Shown: positions 27,067 to 35,273 of the stretch, piece by piece | How the letters are laid out: every line of letters begins with the position of its first letter | Numbering within the stretch: position 1 is the first letter of the stretch | Assembly (NCBI RefSeq): GCF_900143695.1 | Contig: NZ_FRFE01000032.1 | Coordinates: 1-58,892 of the forward strand | Origin: Desulfopila aestuarii DSM 18488 | Lineage (GTDB): Bacteria; Desulfobacterota; Desulfobulbia; Desulfobulbales; Desulfocapsaceae | DNA: 58,892 bases | Direction: 5' to 3' | Notes under the pieces: generated by a model | Databases searched by the model: none | The model's input: the letters and a program-made list of their open reading frames with translations, nothing else | What the model was told of the DNA's origin: nothing | Position numbers and translations under genes: made by a program

Positions 27067-28404
27067 ATGAGCTTGAAAACATCAAACCGTTTTTCTACGG
27101 CAAATATCAAAAAGCGAAGGGTCTCATCCGGTCTTTCTGAACTTGACACACTGCTGGGGGACCTCTATATCGGCGACAACGTCCTCTGGTATGATGACAT
27201 GGGGAGCTTTTCCGCTGCGTTCTCCCACTGTTTTATCCGAGAGACGTTGGCACGGAAGAAACCCCTTATTTATGTTACCTTTGATCGTTCTCCGAAAAAT
27301 GTCGTTTCCTTCCTCGGTACTCTTGCCGAAAGCCAGAATCTGACCATCCTTGACTGCTTTACGAACGGCAAAGGTGATAGTTCTGAGGTTTTTAATAAAT
27401 TTTATGAAAAGGATGGGGCGCTCTGGCCTTACAAGGTCATCAAGGTCAATAATCCGACAAGTGCTGCTCATGTGGCCGAGGCGATGTACGGTGTGCACAG
27501 TAACCTCGCTGGAGACGTCCATTTTATAATCGATAGTCTTACCGGTATGCAGTCTTTGTGGGGCGGAGAGGAACAGGTTATTGAGTTTTACGTAAAGACC
27601 TGTCCGCGGCTCTATGAACTCGATACTATTGCCTATTGGCTCGTGGAAAAAGGTGCACACTCAAGCAGGCTGAAAGCCAATATCAACAAGATTGCCCAAG
27701 TTGTTATCGATCTCTCTGTGCGGCGGGGCAATGCAGTATTGAAAATTCTCAAAGCGGAGAAACGGAGCTCGCAGTATATCAATGAGCATCATTGCTATAG
27801 TTGCGAAGGTTCCACTATCATCTTTGAAAATCAGCGATCGGAAAAAAACAGGTTTGATCTCGGTGCGCGAATCAAATCGACCAGGCTGATGCGTGGTCTT
27901 TCCCAGAAAGAACTGGCTGCATTGACTGGGGTGACACCAAGTACTATCTCTCAGGTTGAGAAAAACCTCATCTATCCATCGCTCCCTGCCTTATTTCGTA
28001 TTGGCGAGAGTCTTTCAGTGGAAGTTGCCACACTACTGAAAGATACTGACAGAGATAGGGATTCTTGTGTCTATGCCTCTGCATCCCGTTCTTCCATATC
28101 GTTGGCTAAATCCTTGAAGGGGTATGTAAGCGGTGAACTGCTGCTACCGCCTGACCTTGAGGCTCCTGCTGATGTAACGATGCTCAGGTTACTGCCTGGG
28201 AAAAAAATTGCAGGCCATTTCTTCGCTCATAAAGGAAGAGAGATGGGCTACCTCATCACCGGACAGGTGGAATTGATCATGGGCAATCAAACATATCAGA
28301 TGAATGCCGGTGATATGGTTTATCTGGAAAAGGATATGCCGATTGGATGGCAGAACCTCTCTGAGCAGAGTGCTGAGCTACTCTGGCTGACATTCAAACA
28401 GTAG
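27067..28404 (+). CDS. KaiC-like (degenerate P-loop) - XRE HTH - cupin regulator
   Basis: A 445-residue three-domain protein. Residues about 18-235 read as a RecA/KaiC/RAD55-type domain (VSSGLSELDTLLGDLYIGDN; VHFIIDSLTG as Walker B-like strand at 151-160). The expected Walker A GxxGxGKT is replaced by DDMGSFSAAF (43-52) with no Lys, so ATP binding is doubtful. A short HHCYSCEG stretch (241-248) follows, then an XRE helix-turn-helix (265-325, with GLSQKELAALTGVTPSTISQ), then a cupin sensor domain (about 360-445). XRE-cupin proteins usually sense small ligands; fusion to a KaiC-like module is unusual. The context suggests control of acyl-CoA or quinone genes. No clear binding site precedes the ATG, so coupling to the synthetase gene is likely. 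Confidence 0.85.
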   Translation: MSLKTSNRFSTANIKKRRVSSGLSELDTLLGDLYIGDNVLWYDDMGSFSAAFSHCFIRETLARKKPLIYVTFDRSPKNVVSFLGTLAESQNLTILDCFTNGKGDSSEVFNKFYEKDGALWPYKVIKVNNPTSAAHVAEAMYGVHSNLAGDVHFIIDSLTGMQSLWGGEEQVIEFYVKTCPRLYELDTIAYWLVEKGAHSSRLKANINKIAQVVIDLSVRRGNAVLKILKAEKRSSQYINEHHCYSCEGSTIIFENQRSEKNRFDLGARIKSTRLMRGLSQKELAALTGVTPSTISQVEKNLIYPSLPALFRIGESLSVEVATLLKDTDRDRDSCVYASASRSSISLAKSLKGYVSGELLLPPDLEAPADVTMLRLLPGKKIAGHFFAHKGREMGYLITGQVELIMGNQTYQMNAGDMVYLEKDMPIGWQNLSEQSAELLWLTFKQ

Positions 28405-28428
28405 AAGGTGCGGACCTTTGGTTGTTAT

Positions 28429-28470
28429 GTATGAGGGCTGTACCGGAAGCTGCCGGTACAGCCCTCATAC
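28429..28470. terminator. Perfect 18-bp inverted repeat between convergent genes
   Basis: Arms 28429-28446 and 28453-28470 are perfect reverse complements around a 6-nt loop. It lies between the 3' ends of the KaiC-like gene (plus) and the glutamate synthase-like gene (minus). There is no strong T-run, so it is either a bidirectional terminator or a stabilising 3' hairpin. Confidence 0.7.
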
Positions 28471-28501
28471 GTTCAGAAGAGCTTTTGAGAATGATACGTT
28501 A

Positions 28502-30142
28502 TCATTTGAGCAGGATGTTCATTGCACTTTCGTGATTGGCGTCGGTGATGTGGGTGATGCCTGTTTCCCGGGCTGTTTCCCGGTTGGCGGCAAATATGTC
28601 GTTTCTCGATATCTGGTTAACCTGGAACTTACGTGCACCTGCCAACAGTTGCTGAATGCCGCAACCTAGTTTGTCAGCCATGGTGTACATGGCGATTGCT
28701 CCGTATGGTATTTTCCGCATTTCATCCTTGCCCACTTTTTTCTGGACTTCAAAGTAACAGGCGAAGAGTTCTTCCGGTGAATTGCCAAGGCTGCTGACCG
28801 ATTTAGGAAGAGTTTCCCAGTTGCCATGGACCGCTGACCTGCGTTCAGGGTTCAGTGCTCCCTCGATGTTGGCCCCAAGGAAGCCCGGGATCATGATTCC
28901 GCGACCCATGCAGATCAGTTTGACAAAGGGGGCCCCGAGGGCCAGGCCTTTGAAGACAGAATCCTCAAGAGCGAAGCCGCCGGCAAAGGAGAGGTCGACA
29001 ACCTTTGTGCCGTTAGCCGCAAGTATGGCTGCATACTCGTAGGCTTTGGCGTGGAGGTTGATTGAGGGTACGCCCCAACTTTGCATCATGTTCCATGGAC
29101 TCATGCCAGTGCCGCCGCCGGAGCCATCTATTGTCAGGAGGTCGAGGTTGGCATCCGAAGCAAAGCGGATAGCCATTGCCAGTTCTTCCATGCCGTAGCT
29201 TCCGGTTTTAAGTGAGATGCGCGAAAATCCAAGGCTTCTGAGATAGTCGACCGACTTCATGAAGTCTTCGCGAACCAGATCAACCGAATCGAAATGGGTA
29301 CCACCAAGTCTGCTGTGACGGGCAAAGGATTTTATTGAACCCTTGGCGAAGGCTTCCTGGACCTCTGGTAGCGCTGGATTTGGGTCAACGACGTAGCCGC
29401 GCTCTTTGAGGAAAATGGCGTAGTCAAGGCTGGTAACCTGTATCTCACCGCCTATGTTTTTGGCGCCTTGCCCCCATTTTAATTCGATGATGCATTTGTC
29501 GCCATACTTGTCAGCGACATACTCGGCAACACCGTTTCTGGTGTCTTCGACATTGAGCTGGACTATGATGGCTCCGTAGCCATCATAGTAACGGAGGTAG
29601 GTGTTGATGCGACGATCAAGCTCTGGGGATATCTCGATTTTGCCACCACTGATAGCCGACTCTTTGTCGACACCAACGACATTCTCACCTATGACGATCG
29701 GAATGCCGGTGAGGGCACAACCCACGGCAAATCCATCCCAATATTTGGCGGCGATGAAGGTCGATCCGAGGGCACCGGTCATCAACGGCAGGCGGGTCTT
29801 GGTTTTGATAGTCGCGCCAAACTCCGTCGACAGGTCGACATTGGGGAAGATGCAATGGTCGGCATCTTTAGTCAGTCCTTCGGCAAGGCCGATGGAGCCG
29901 TAGGCGTATCCTTGAATTCGCAGAGAATTGTAGGAGACGCCAACATGGGTAGTATTGTTGGCGCCCGCGGTGACGAGGCCGAAGTCGCGCGGGTAGAGCA
30001 ACTTTCGACCTGTAAGGCTCGATTTCCAGATTTCGCATTTGCCTGTGCAGTCTGCCCGGCATAATGTGCAGAGCCCCGACTCTGCAGGATTTCCTCTGTT
30101 GGTGGTACCCAGAACATCATTGTTTTTTTCTAAACGCATCAT
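28502..30142 (-). CDS. FMN-binding glutamate synthase-like protein (GltB domain)
   Basis: A 546-residue protein of the FMN-binding glutamate synthase family, without the glutaminase domain of full GltB. A Cys cluster CTLCRADCTGKC (residues about 25-36) at the N-terminus may hold a metal or Fe-S centre. The TIM-barrel core includes the IELKWGQGAKNIGGE and LTIDGSGGGTGMSPW phosphate- and FMN-binding loops. Such stand-alone proteins occur in archaea and anaerobes, and their exact reaction is often unproven. GGGAGG lies seven bases before the first of two ATGs. The leader at 30209-30294 carries an apparent ANTAR-type RNA switch. Confidence 0.92.
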   Translation of the reverse strand: MMRLEKNNDVLGTTNRGNPAESGLCTLCRADCTGKCEIWKSSLTGRKLLYPRDFGLVTAGANNTTHVGVSYNSLRIQGYAYGSIGLAEGLTKDADHCIFPNVDLSTEFGATIKTKTRLPLMTGALGSTFIAAKYWDGFAVGCALTGIPIVIGENVVGVDKESAISGGKIEISPELDRRINTYLRYYDGYGAIIVQLNVEDTRNGVAEYVADKYGDKCIIELKWGQGAKNIGGEIQVTSLDYAIFLKERGYVVDPNPALPEVQEAFAKGSIKSFARHSRLGGTHFDSVDLVREDFMKSVDYLRSLGFSRISLKTGSYGMEELAMAIRFASDANLDLLTIDGSGGGTGMSPWNMMQSWGVPSINLHAKAYEYAAILAANGTKVVDLSFAGGFALEDSVFKGLALGAPFVKLICMGRGIMIPGFLGANIEGALNPERRSAVHGNWETLPKSVSSLGNSPEELFACYFEVQKKVGKDEMRKIPYGAIAMYTMADKLGCGIQQLLAGARKFQVNQISRNDIFAANRETARETGITHITDANHESAMNILLK

Positions 30143-30208
30143 ACAGTAGCCTCCCGTGGATGAGAATGATTCCCTGAGGGGGCCTGTGTCCGGCAGTGAA
30201 GCGGAAAC

Positions 30209-30250
30209 AAAAAAAGGCGCCCGCCCTCAGGAGAGGAACCAGACACCTTT
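30209..30250 (-). terminator. Intrinsic terminator in the leader of the glutamate synthase-like gene (attenuator)
   Basis: On the minus strand 30250-30240 (AAAGGTGTCTG) pairs with 30223-30213 (CGGGCGCCTTT) over 11 bp including three G-U pairs, closed by an inner CCTC/GAGG hairpin and followed by a T-run (30215-30209). Its 5' arm is the loop and 3' arm of the hexaloop hairpin P2, so terminator and P2 are mutually exclusive. It lies about 70 nt before the start codon. Confidence 0.85.
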
Positions 30251-30294
30251 GTCTTGATCGAAATAGCCTTGTTGTACGCCATTGTACAACAAAG
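30236..30294 (-). promoter_or_regulatory. Dual-hexaloop ANTAR-type RNA element
   Basis: On the minus strand hairpin P1 (30294-30267) has an 11-bp stem (CTTTGTTGTAC/GTACAACAAGG, one G-U pair) closing the hexaloop AATGGC. After a 7-nt linker, P2 (30259-30236) has arms GATCAAGAC/GTCTGGTTC (two mismatches) closing the hexaloop AAAGGT. Both loops carry A at position 1 and G at position 4, the known consensus for RNAs bound by ANTAR proteins. Binding would stabilise P2 and prevent terminator formation. The GAF-ANTAR gene immediately upstream is the natural partner. Confidence 0.85.
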
Positions 30295-30311
30295 GTTAAT
30301 TTAATTCACAT

Positions 30312-30340
30312 TAATTAGCTGTACTTCATATTTATGTCAA
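30312..30340 (-). promoter_or_regulatory. Possible promoter of the attenuated leader
   Basis: On the minus strand a perfect TTGACA (30335-30340) is followed after 17 bp by the weak hexamer TAATTA (30312-30317). Transcription from here would begin only a few bases before hairpin P1. The -10 is poor, so this call is tentative. Confidence 0.45.
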
Positions 30341-30508
30341 GAGAATTGCGACATTCGCTGTATAATCGTCAACGACACTGTGAAGATAGAGATTTAAATA
30401 CAGGGAGCAAGTCTGTTTACGCTGCTGAGAGATCTCTGCTGCCGGAAAAATCATTCTGACCATTACTTTGGTGCAGTGCAAAGATTTTGTCGGTAAGTGC
30501 TTCAATTT

Positions 30509-31219
30509 TTACAGCTCGTCGGAAAGGATGAGCGCTTCTGAGATTTCGAGCATCGATTTACGGGTATCCATGCTGCGTTTCTGGATCCAGCGATACGCTT
30601 CCTCCCCACTCATTTTCCTGTGCATCATCAGGATTTCCTTGGCTCGTTCTATCTGCTTTCTTGTCTGAAGTTCCCGTTCAATAACCCTGGTTCTGATGAT
30701 TAACTCGGTATTGTGGATTGCCACGGCAGCCTGGCTGGCAACCGCAGTTAGCAGATTGATGTCTGTTTCTGAAAAGACATGGGGGGTGGAGGTGAAGCAG
30801 TTGAGTACACCTATGACCTTGTCTTCCTTTCCGTGCAGCGGGATGCTGACCATGGAGACAAGGCCAAGCTTTTTGGCCATTTCTTTTTCCTTGAATCTGT
30901 CATCGGCCAATACATCTGCAATTACGTAGGGGCGCTGGGTTGACACCACATAACCGACGACCCCCTCATGTAGACGCAAAGCCCTGTCTTTAACATACTC
31001 CGGCTCAAACGACTGGGTCGCTTTCAGACGAACAAGAGGTGGGGATTCGCTGTCATCCACGAGCCAGAGCGAGCAGATCTCTGCGCCGGTAACCTTGGCG
31101 GTTACCATCACGATCAGTTTGAATAGATCTTCGAGAAATAGATCGGAAGTGATGGCCTGACTGATGTTCATCAATGCTTTGATATAGTGGTCATATGTAT
31201 GCTGCGTTGATCTGTTCAT
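30509..31219 (-). CDS. GAF-ANTAR transcription antiterminator
   Basis: A 236-residue protein. A GAF sensor domain covers residues about 20-165, and an ANTAR RNA-binding domain covers about 170-232 (QTRKQIERAKEILMMHRKM, then EEAYRWIQKRSMDTRK). ANTAR domains bind paired hexaloop hairpins and prevent termination. Most known examples receive signals through a receiver domain or, as here, a GAF domain. The gene lies directly upstream of, and in the same direction as, the leader that contains such hairpins. The start codon has only a weak binding site. The ligand of the GAF domain is unknown, but nitrogen status would fit the glutamate synthase-like target. Confidence 0.93.
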   Translation of the reverse strand: MNRSTQHTYDHYIKALMNISQAITSDLFLEDLFKLIVMVTAKVTGAEICSLWLVDDSESPPLVRLKATQSFEPEYVKDRALRLHEGVVGYVVSTQRPYVIADVLADDRFKEKEMAKKLGLVSMVSIPLHGKEDKVIGVLNCFTSTPHVFSETDINLLTAVASQAAVAIHNTELIIRTRVIERELQTRKQIERAKEILMMHRKMSGEEAYRWIQKRSMDTRKSMLEISEALILSDEL

Positions 31220-31513
31220 GAGACTCTGCTGGGAAAGAGTGTATCTGCGATAACCGCATAGAGAGACCTATTATCATTTGAGCCACTTGTAAAATGGTCT
31301 TTTCGTCCGAGCTCGTCGTTGTGTTCAAAAAAATAACATCGGAATATTATGTATATACCGCAGTAAAATTTTCCGCATACCTCAGTGTCTACTCTTTCCT
31401 TATTTTTAGGGAAAGACCACATTTTGCAGCAGACTCATTGAACTGCCGGTTTCCCGATCTGAACATAAAAAGAAACTCGTGAGAGGTCGAACTTGCGAAG
31501 TTCCTTTCTGGTG

Positions 31514-31759
31514 TTAATGAACACGTGTCTCCAAATTGAGATATTGGAGACCCTGCTTGGTAATAAGGTTGTGCCGCAGGTCCGGGTCTGTCTGTATAAT
31601 GCCTAGTCCATCCATGATTTTCAGGATGTTATGCAGTTCCATAACTGACATGTTGAGCTTTCCGGCGATAGCAGCTGTTGGAACAGGTTGAGGATGGGGG
31701 TTGTTCAGGTTATCAGAGAGAATGGCAAGAACCTGCATCTTCTGCTGTTTGAGTAGCAT
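31514..31759 (-). CDS. Small winged-helix-like protein
   Basis: An 81-residue protein. The pattern AIAGKLNMSVMELHNILKIMDGLGIIQ (about residues 30-56), followed by a short beta hairpin, resembles a winged helix-turn-helix. GGAGG lies eight bases before the ATG, which supports real translation. The target is unknown. The gene stands alone upstream of the GAF-ANTAR gene; the 294 nt between them show only a small CTTTCC/GGGAAAG hairpin near 31396-31417. Confidence 0.75.
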   Translation of the reverse strand: MLLKQQKMQVLAILSDNLNNPHPQPVPTAAIAGKLNMSVMELHNILKIMDGLGIIQTDPDLRHNLITKQGLQYLNLETRVH

Positions 31760-32201
31760 CGTGGCAACCTCCGCAGGAAGTGGAGAATTATCAGACTGAA
31801 ATACTCTTGTGCCATTATTGCCTGATTTTCTCAGGCGTATTGTATAAAAATGAAATACAGGGCACTGCTTCTGGCTATGAGTTCAGGGTGAAAATGCACA
31901 GCGATAATGCTTTATTCTTATAGTACTTCCAGACGTGCTGCAACGGGAAAGTTATTTAAAATGAATTATATTTGAACAAATATAGTGAAGCTGAATTCTG
32001 TTATGGAGAATAGTGCCGATATTGTGGGGTAACGGCTACCGAAGAGACCATGTGAAGAAAGATGATGTTCTGATGATGACATCTTAGAGAAAACGACGTC
32101 GTGGGGAGAATGGTTGCTGCTGATTCTGGTCCAAAAACAATTACAACCAGAATATGAGGGACCGGAGGATGATCACATCATCCCCCGGTTTGACGGAATA
32201 T
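31760..32201. other. Intergenic region without an identifiable gene
   Basis: These 442 bases are AT-rich. They contain the promoter region of the 31514 gene, a CCTGA/TCAGG hairpin near 31821, and near the right end a nested hairpin (32161-32189) that may terminate the MOSC gene. I see no coding sequence. Confidence 0.5.
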
Positions 32202-32930
32202 TTAAATGGTTTCAATATCATCAAGAGTTTTGCAGTAGTGTAAAATCACAGGTCCGTTCTCTGATTTTCCAGCAAAGGCGAGTGCGTGTTTTCCTGATGT
32301 ATCAAAGAGTATGACTCGATCAACCTTCTGGGTGTTAATGAGATCGTCAAGAATCGTGTGCAGATTATCTTCCTTTGGTTTGAGGCGATCGAAGCGAATA
32401 AAGCCGGGGTGCCATTTGTGATTGACGAGTTCGCAGAGTTGCTCGCCATAATCTTTTTCGCTTTCAGCAGTTCCGATGATGGCCACTGATGATGACCGCG
32501 CTTCCAGCACTTCAATTTCATCGCCCACCGCAATTTTGCCGCCTTTGATGACCACACCGAAAATGCCCTCTCTTGGCATGACGCAATCGCCGGCCTGGTG
32601 ATAGATGGCACAGGGGTGATGGCAGACCTTGCCCAGCTGAGAGATGATAAGTTCAGTTATTCCGATCCGAAGGTGAGTGCCGACCGTGAGGCTGCAGAGA
32701 TCGATGCCTTCGGTGGTGATGTTTTCTGCGAAATTGCCGGCGACGACATCGAGCCCTTTTTTTCGCATGAATTCTATGGATTCCTCAGCAAGCAGGCTGA
32801 CCTGGCGGTGCCACTTTCCACCATGGGCGTCGTTTTCGAGGCCAAAATTTTCCACGAGCGTGACCGCGTCGATATTTTTCTTGCGCATACCTTTTCGGTC
32901 ACTGATTGAAATTGCTTTGACCCGCTTCAT
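32202..32930 (-). CDS. MOSC-domain protein with extra C-terminal domain
   Basis: A 242-residue protein. The MOSC domain covers residues about 1-140 (LENDAHGGKWHRQVSLL, the GNFAENITTEGIDL motif and a conserved Cys in KVCHHPC). MOSC proteins handle sulfur or molybdenum cofactor. The C-terminal 100 residues (from VAIIGTAESEKD) form a separate alpha/beta domain that faintly recalls MogA/MoaB. The ATG at 32930 has GAGGAG four bases upstream and is preferred over the longer frame to 32957. Confidence 0.88.
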   Translation of the reverse strand: MKRVKAISISDRKGMRKKNIDAVTLVENFGLENDAHGGKWHRQVSLLAEESIEFMRKKGLDVVAGNFAENITTEGIDLCSLTVGTHLRIGITELIISQLGKVCHHPCAIYHQAGDCVMPREGIFGVVIKGGKIAVGDEIEVLEARSSSVAIIGTAESEKDYGEQLCELVNHKWHPGFIRFDRLKPKEDNLHTILDDLINTQKVDRVILFDTSGKHALAFAGKSENGPVILHYCKTLDDIETI

Positions 32931-33236
32931 GAAACTCCTCCTCAAATTAAATACCATGTAGGTGCATTGTTACGTGATCATCGAAACAATAGCCTCTGAA
33001 AACAGATTTTCAAGGCCAAACGCATAGAGGGCTGTTATTGCCTGACGTTGTCGCATCGATATGACCGTATTGGGAGGATTCCCTTGATTATTCGATTTCA
33101 CTGTGAAAAAATGAAGGTAGGAACAGCTTGACCAATGAGCTGTCGCAGTATTGGCGGGCAGATTTGCTCAGCATAGAAGTAATAGGTGGGCGCGATCTGC
33201 CATAGATATATATCCGGGACCTAAACGGAGGATCGT
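32931..33236. other. Divergent intergenic region
   Basis: These 306 bases separate the divergent MOSC and universal stress protein genes. They should hold both promoters, but I cannot identify a convincing -35/-10 pair for either gene. Confidence 0.4.
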
Positions 33237-33731
33237 ATGGAGAGATGGCTCAATGTGCGGCGTGTTTTGACCCCAATAGATTTCTCGGACAACTCTCGGC
33301 TTATTGCTGAATCAGCTGCCTATATGGCCGGTAAGTTCGGGGCTGCGATGTATCTCATCTTCGTTGTGCAGAATTTTGAGGATTATTCAGGATTCTTTGT
33401 GCCGCAGATGAGCATGCCCAACCTGGAAACTGAGCTGGTTGAAGGGGCGGAAGATAAGATGGAGAACTTCTGCAAGGAGATGCAACCCATCTGTGATAAG
33501 TTTGGTGTGTCAGAGCTGCAGAGCCGGGTCTTTATGGGTGATGTAGCGGAGCAGATTGTCGATTTCGCGACCGAGATCGAAAGCGATATGATCATTATGG
33601 GAACCCACGGCTACAAGGGGCTGGAAAAGATTATGTTCGGCAGTGTGGCTGACAAGATTGTGCGCGGTGCACAATGCCCGGTTATGACCATCAACCCCTA
33701 TACCTGCTGCAAGGACAGCAAGAAGGAATAG
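33237..33731 (+). CDS. Universal stress protein (UspA family)
   Basis: A 164-residue single-domain Usp. The nucleotide-binding motif GTHGYKGLEKIMFGSVADKI (about residues 121-140) has the Gx2Gx9GS pattern of ATP-binding members. GGAGG lies five bases before the ATG. Its role is usually stress or energy-state adaptation; nothing more specific can be read here. Confidence 0.95.
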   Translation: MERWLNVRRVLTPIDFSDNSRLIAESAAYMAGKFGAAMYLIFVVQNFEDYSGFFVPQMSMPNLETELVEGAEDKMENFCKEMQPICDKFGVSELQSRVFMGDVAEQIVDFATEIESDMIIMGTHGYKGLEKIMFGSVADKIVRGAQCPVMTINPYTCCKDSKKE

Positions 33732-33747
33732 GGGTGTAAGATAACGA

Positions 33748-33786
33748 CATTACCGGGGTGCATACAATCGCGACATCCCGGTAATG
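33748..33786. terminator. Terminator between the usp gene and the 33807 gene
   Basis: A 13-bp stem with one G-U pair (33748-33760 with 33774-33786), followed on the plus strand by a T-rich tract. It probably serves both convergent genes. Confidence 0.75.
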
Positions 33787-33806
33787 CTCTTTACTCTCTT
33801 CAGGAT

Positions 33807-34850
33807 CTAACGGACAACTCCAAGCAGTTGACCCGAATCATTGGTTTTGCCAAGCAAACTACTGCATCCGGTCGATGGCAGCTGGTAGATGACAAGGGTG
33901 GTGCGACCGTACTGTTCACTGGGGAAGGCTGCATCTACTGCCTGCGACCAGCGATGACACAGGTCATGCAAGATGTCCTCGTTCGGTTTGCTGAGTGCGG
34001 CCGATATCTCTGTTCGCAGTTCTGCAGAGGTCTTTCTGAAGTTGAGCATGCTTTCCACCGCATCTTCGCGTGACCAGCCGATATTGGCCGGTAGCTCCAG
34101 TTCGGCTATACCTTTAGCCGGTAACTTGGTGGCGTTTTCATATTTTTCCAGCAAAATGTCAGCAGCTTCTTCCAGGTGGGTCAGCCACAGCCGGCACTCG
34201 GGTTCTACGGCTGCGCGATAGAGTTTACTCCAACCGTTCAGCCTGTTCTTGACCGTAGTGGCAGTGGGGCGGGCGATCCTGTCCTGTACCTGCCGGAGTT
34301 CGTCCAGCAGGGATTCATCTTCCTCATCGTCCAGCTCACCTTGCAGCTCTTTGAACAGGTCCTGTTCCTGGTCTTCAAGCATTGCCATCTGTACGGCGAC
34401 TTCTTCTTCTTCCTGATCGAGAATTTCTGCAATCTTCAAGACCAGCCTGGCTTGCCAGAGTTGGTCATCCTGTTCCACCTCCGGAGACGTCGCCACGCCG
34501 TGGCTACCGAGTAGTGAAGAGATGATTCCCCGGGTCGTATCGTCAATCGAGGATTTTTTCGCCGACAGGGAGGCGATGGTAAGGGCACTCAGCTGGGCGG
34601 CGTAATCGTCTTTTCGTTCGCGGATGTCTTTGATCAGACGGAGGAAGCGATCTCTGTTATCGCCTAGAGGGCAGGGCGTATATTCTTGACAGAGACCTGA
34701 TGTTATGAATATATCTGGGCTGTCGCCGGGTGTGTCCGGCAGTTCCACCGGGCGCAGCAGATGGGCTTTTTCCAGGAGGAGAAAAACCGGAAACTGACGG
34801 GCGGAGTAGATTGCCGTTCCGGGAAAATATATCGCTTCAAGAGAGTTCAT
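33807..34850 (-). CDS. Acidic conserved-looking protein of unknown function
   Basis: A 347-residue protein that I do not recognise. An N-terminal FPGTAIYSARQFPVFLLLEK segment looks globular. Residues about 140-195 form a very acidic, helical stretch rich in Glu/Asp and Leu. A helical region follows, then a short beta-like C-terminus. It is soluble, with no signal peptide or membrane helix. Its ATG directly abuts the ATG of the divergent membrane protein gene (CATATG). Codon use is ordinary, so it is probably a real lineage-specific gene. Confidence 0.8.
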   Translation of the reverse strand: MNSLEAIYFPGTAIYSARQFPVFLLLEKAHLLRPVELPDTPGDSPDIFITSGLCQEYTPCPLGDNRDRFLRLIKDIRERKDDYAAQLSALTIASLSAKKSSIDDTTRGIISSLLGSHGVATSPEVEQDDQLWQARLVLKIAEILDQEEEEVAVQMAMLEDQEQDLFKELQGELDDEEDESLLDELRQVQDRIARPTATTVKNRLNGWSKLYRAAVEPECRLWLTHLEEAADILLEKYENATKLPAKGIAELELPANIGWSREDAVESMLNFRKTSAELRTEISAALSKPNEDILHDLCHRWSQAVDAAFPSEQYGRTTLVIYQLPSTGCSSLLGKTNDSGQLLGVVR

Positions 34851-35153
34851 ATGTCCGAATTAAAAGAAAAGGTTACGTTTTATCTGTCTGCAGCTTTATA
34901 TCTGCTGTTTAATCTCAGACCGGTGCCGGGTAATCTCCTGGCGACGATGCGAGAGACCGGTCTGCAGATCCTCTATACAGCCCCATATGTGGCAGGTTTC
35001 ACAGTCTTTATCGTTGCCTTGCTGCAGTATGCCGCTGGCAATAAAAAGATGCCCTGGGATCGCCGTTTACGCATATTTTTCGCCCTGGGCATTATGAGTG
35101 GTCTGGTTTACGCCATCTATGAATATGCCGGTCAGGGCGTTGTGCCGAAATAA
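34851..35153 (+). CDS. Small membrane protein of unknown function
   Basis: A 100-residue protein with three hydrophobic stretches (about 9-20, 38-58 and 77-92). The start chosen is the ATG at 34851, because upstream residues in the frame would overlap the divergent gene. No strong binding site is seen. It lies 120 nt before recC on the same strand and may share its promoter, but a functional link to RecBCD is not implied. Confidence 0.65.
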   Translation: MSELKEKVTFYLSAALYLLFNLRPVPGNLLATMRETGLQILYTAPYVAGFTVFIVALLQYAAGNKKMPWDRRLRIFFALGIMSGLVYAIYEYAGQGVVPK

Positions 35154-35273
35154 TACTCGTCAGCACCCATGCTGTAAACGATGAACTGTATTTGTTCTGG
35201 CCATCCAGCGAGTTGGCTGCTTTGTCAAAAAGTAGCTGCCAGCCTTTTCAACGTTAAACTTCCGGGCTGATTC

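Noticed and set aside
33150-33180. Sigma-54-like promoter upstream of the universal stress protein gene (TTGGCGGGCAGATTTGCT)
   Set aside because: The GG and GC elements are 11 bases apart instead of 10, and the intervening sequence does not match the consensus well.
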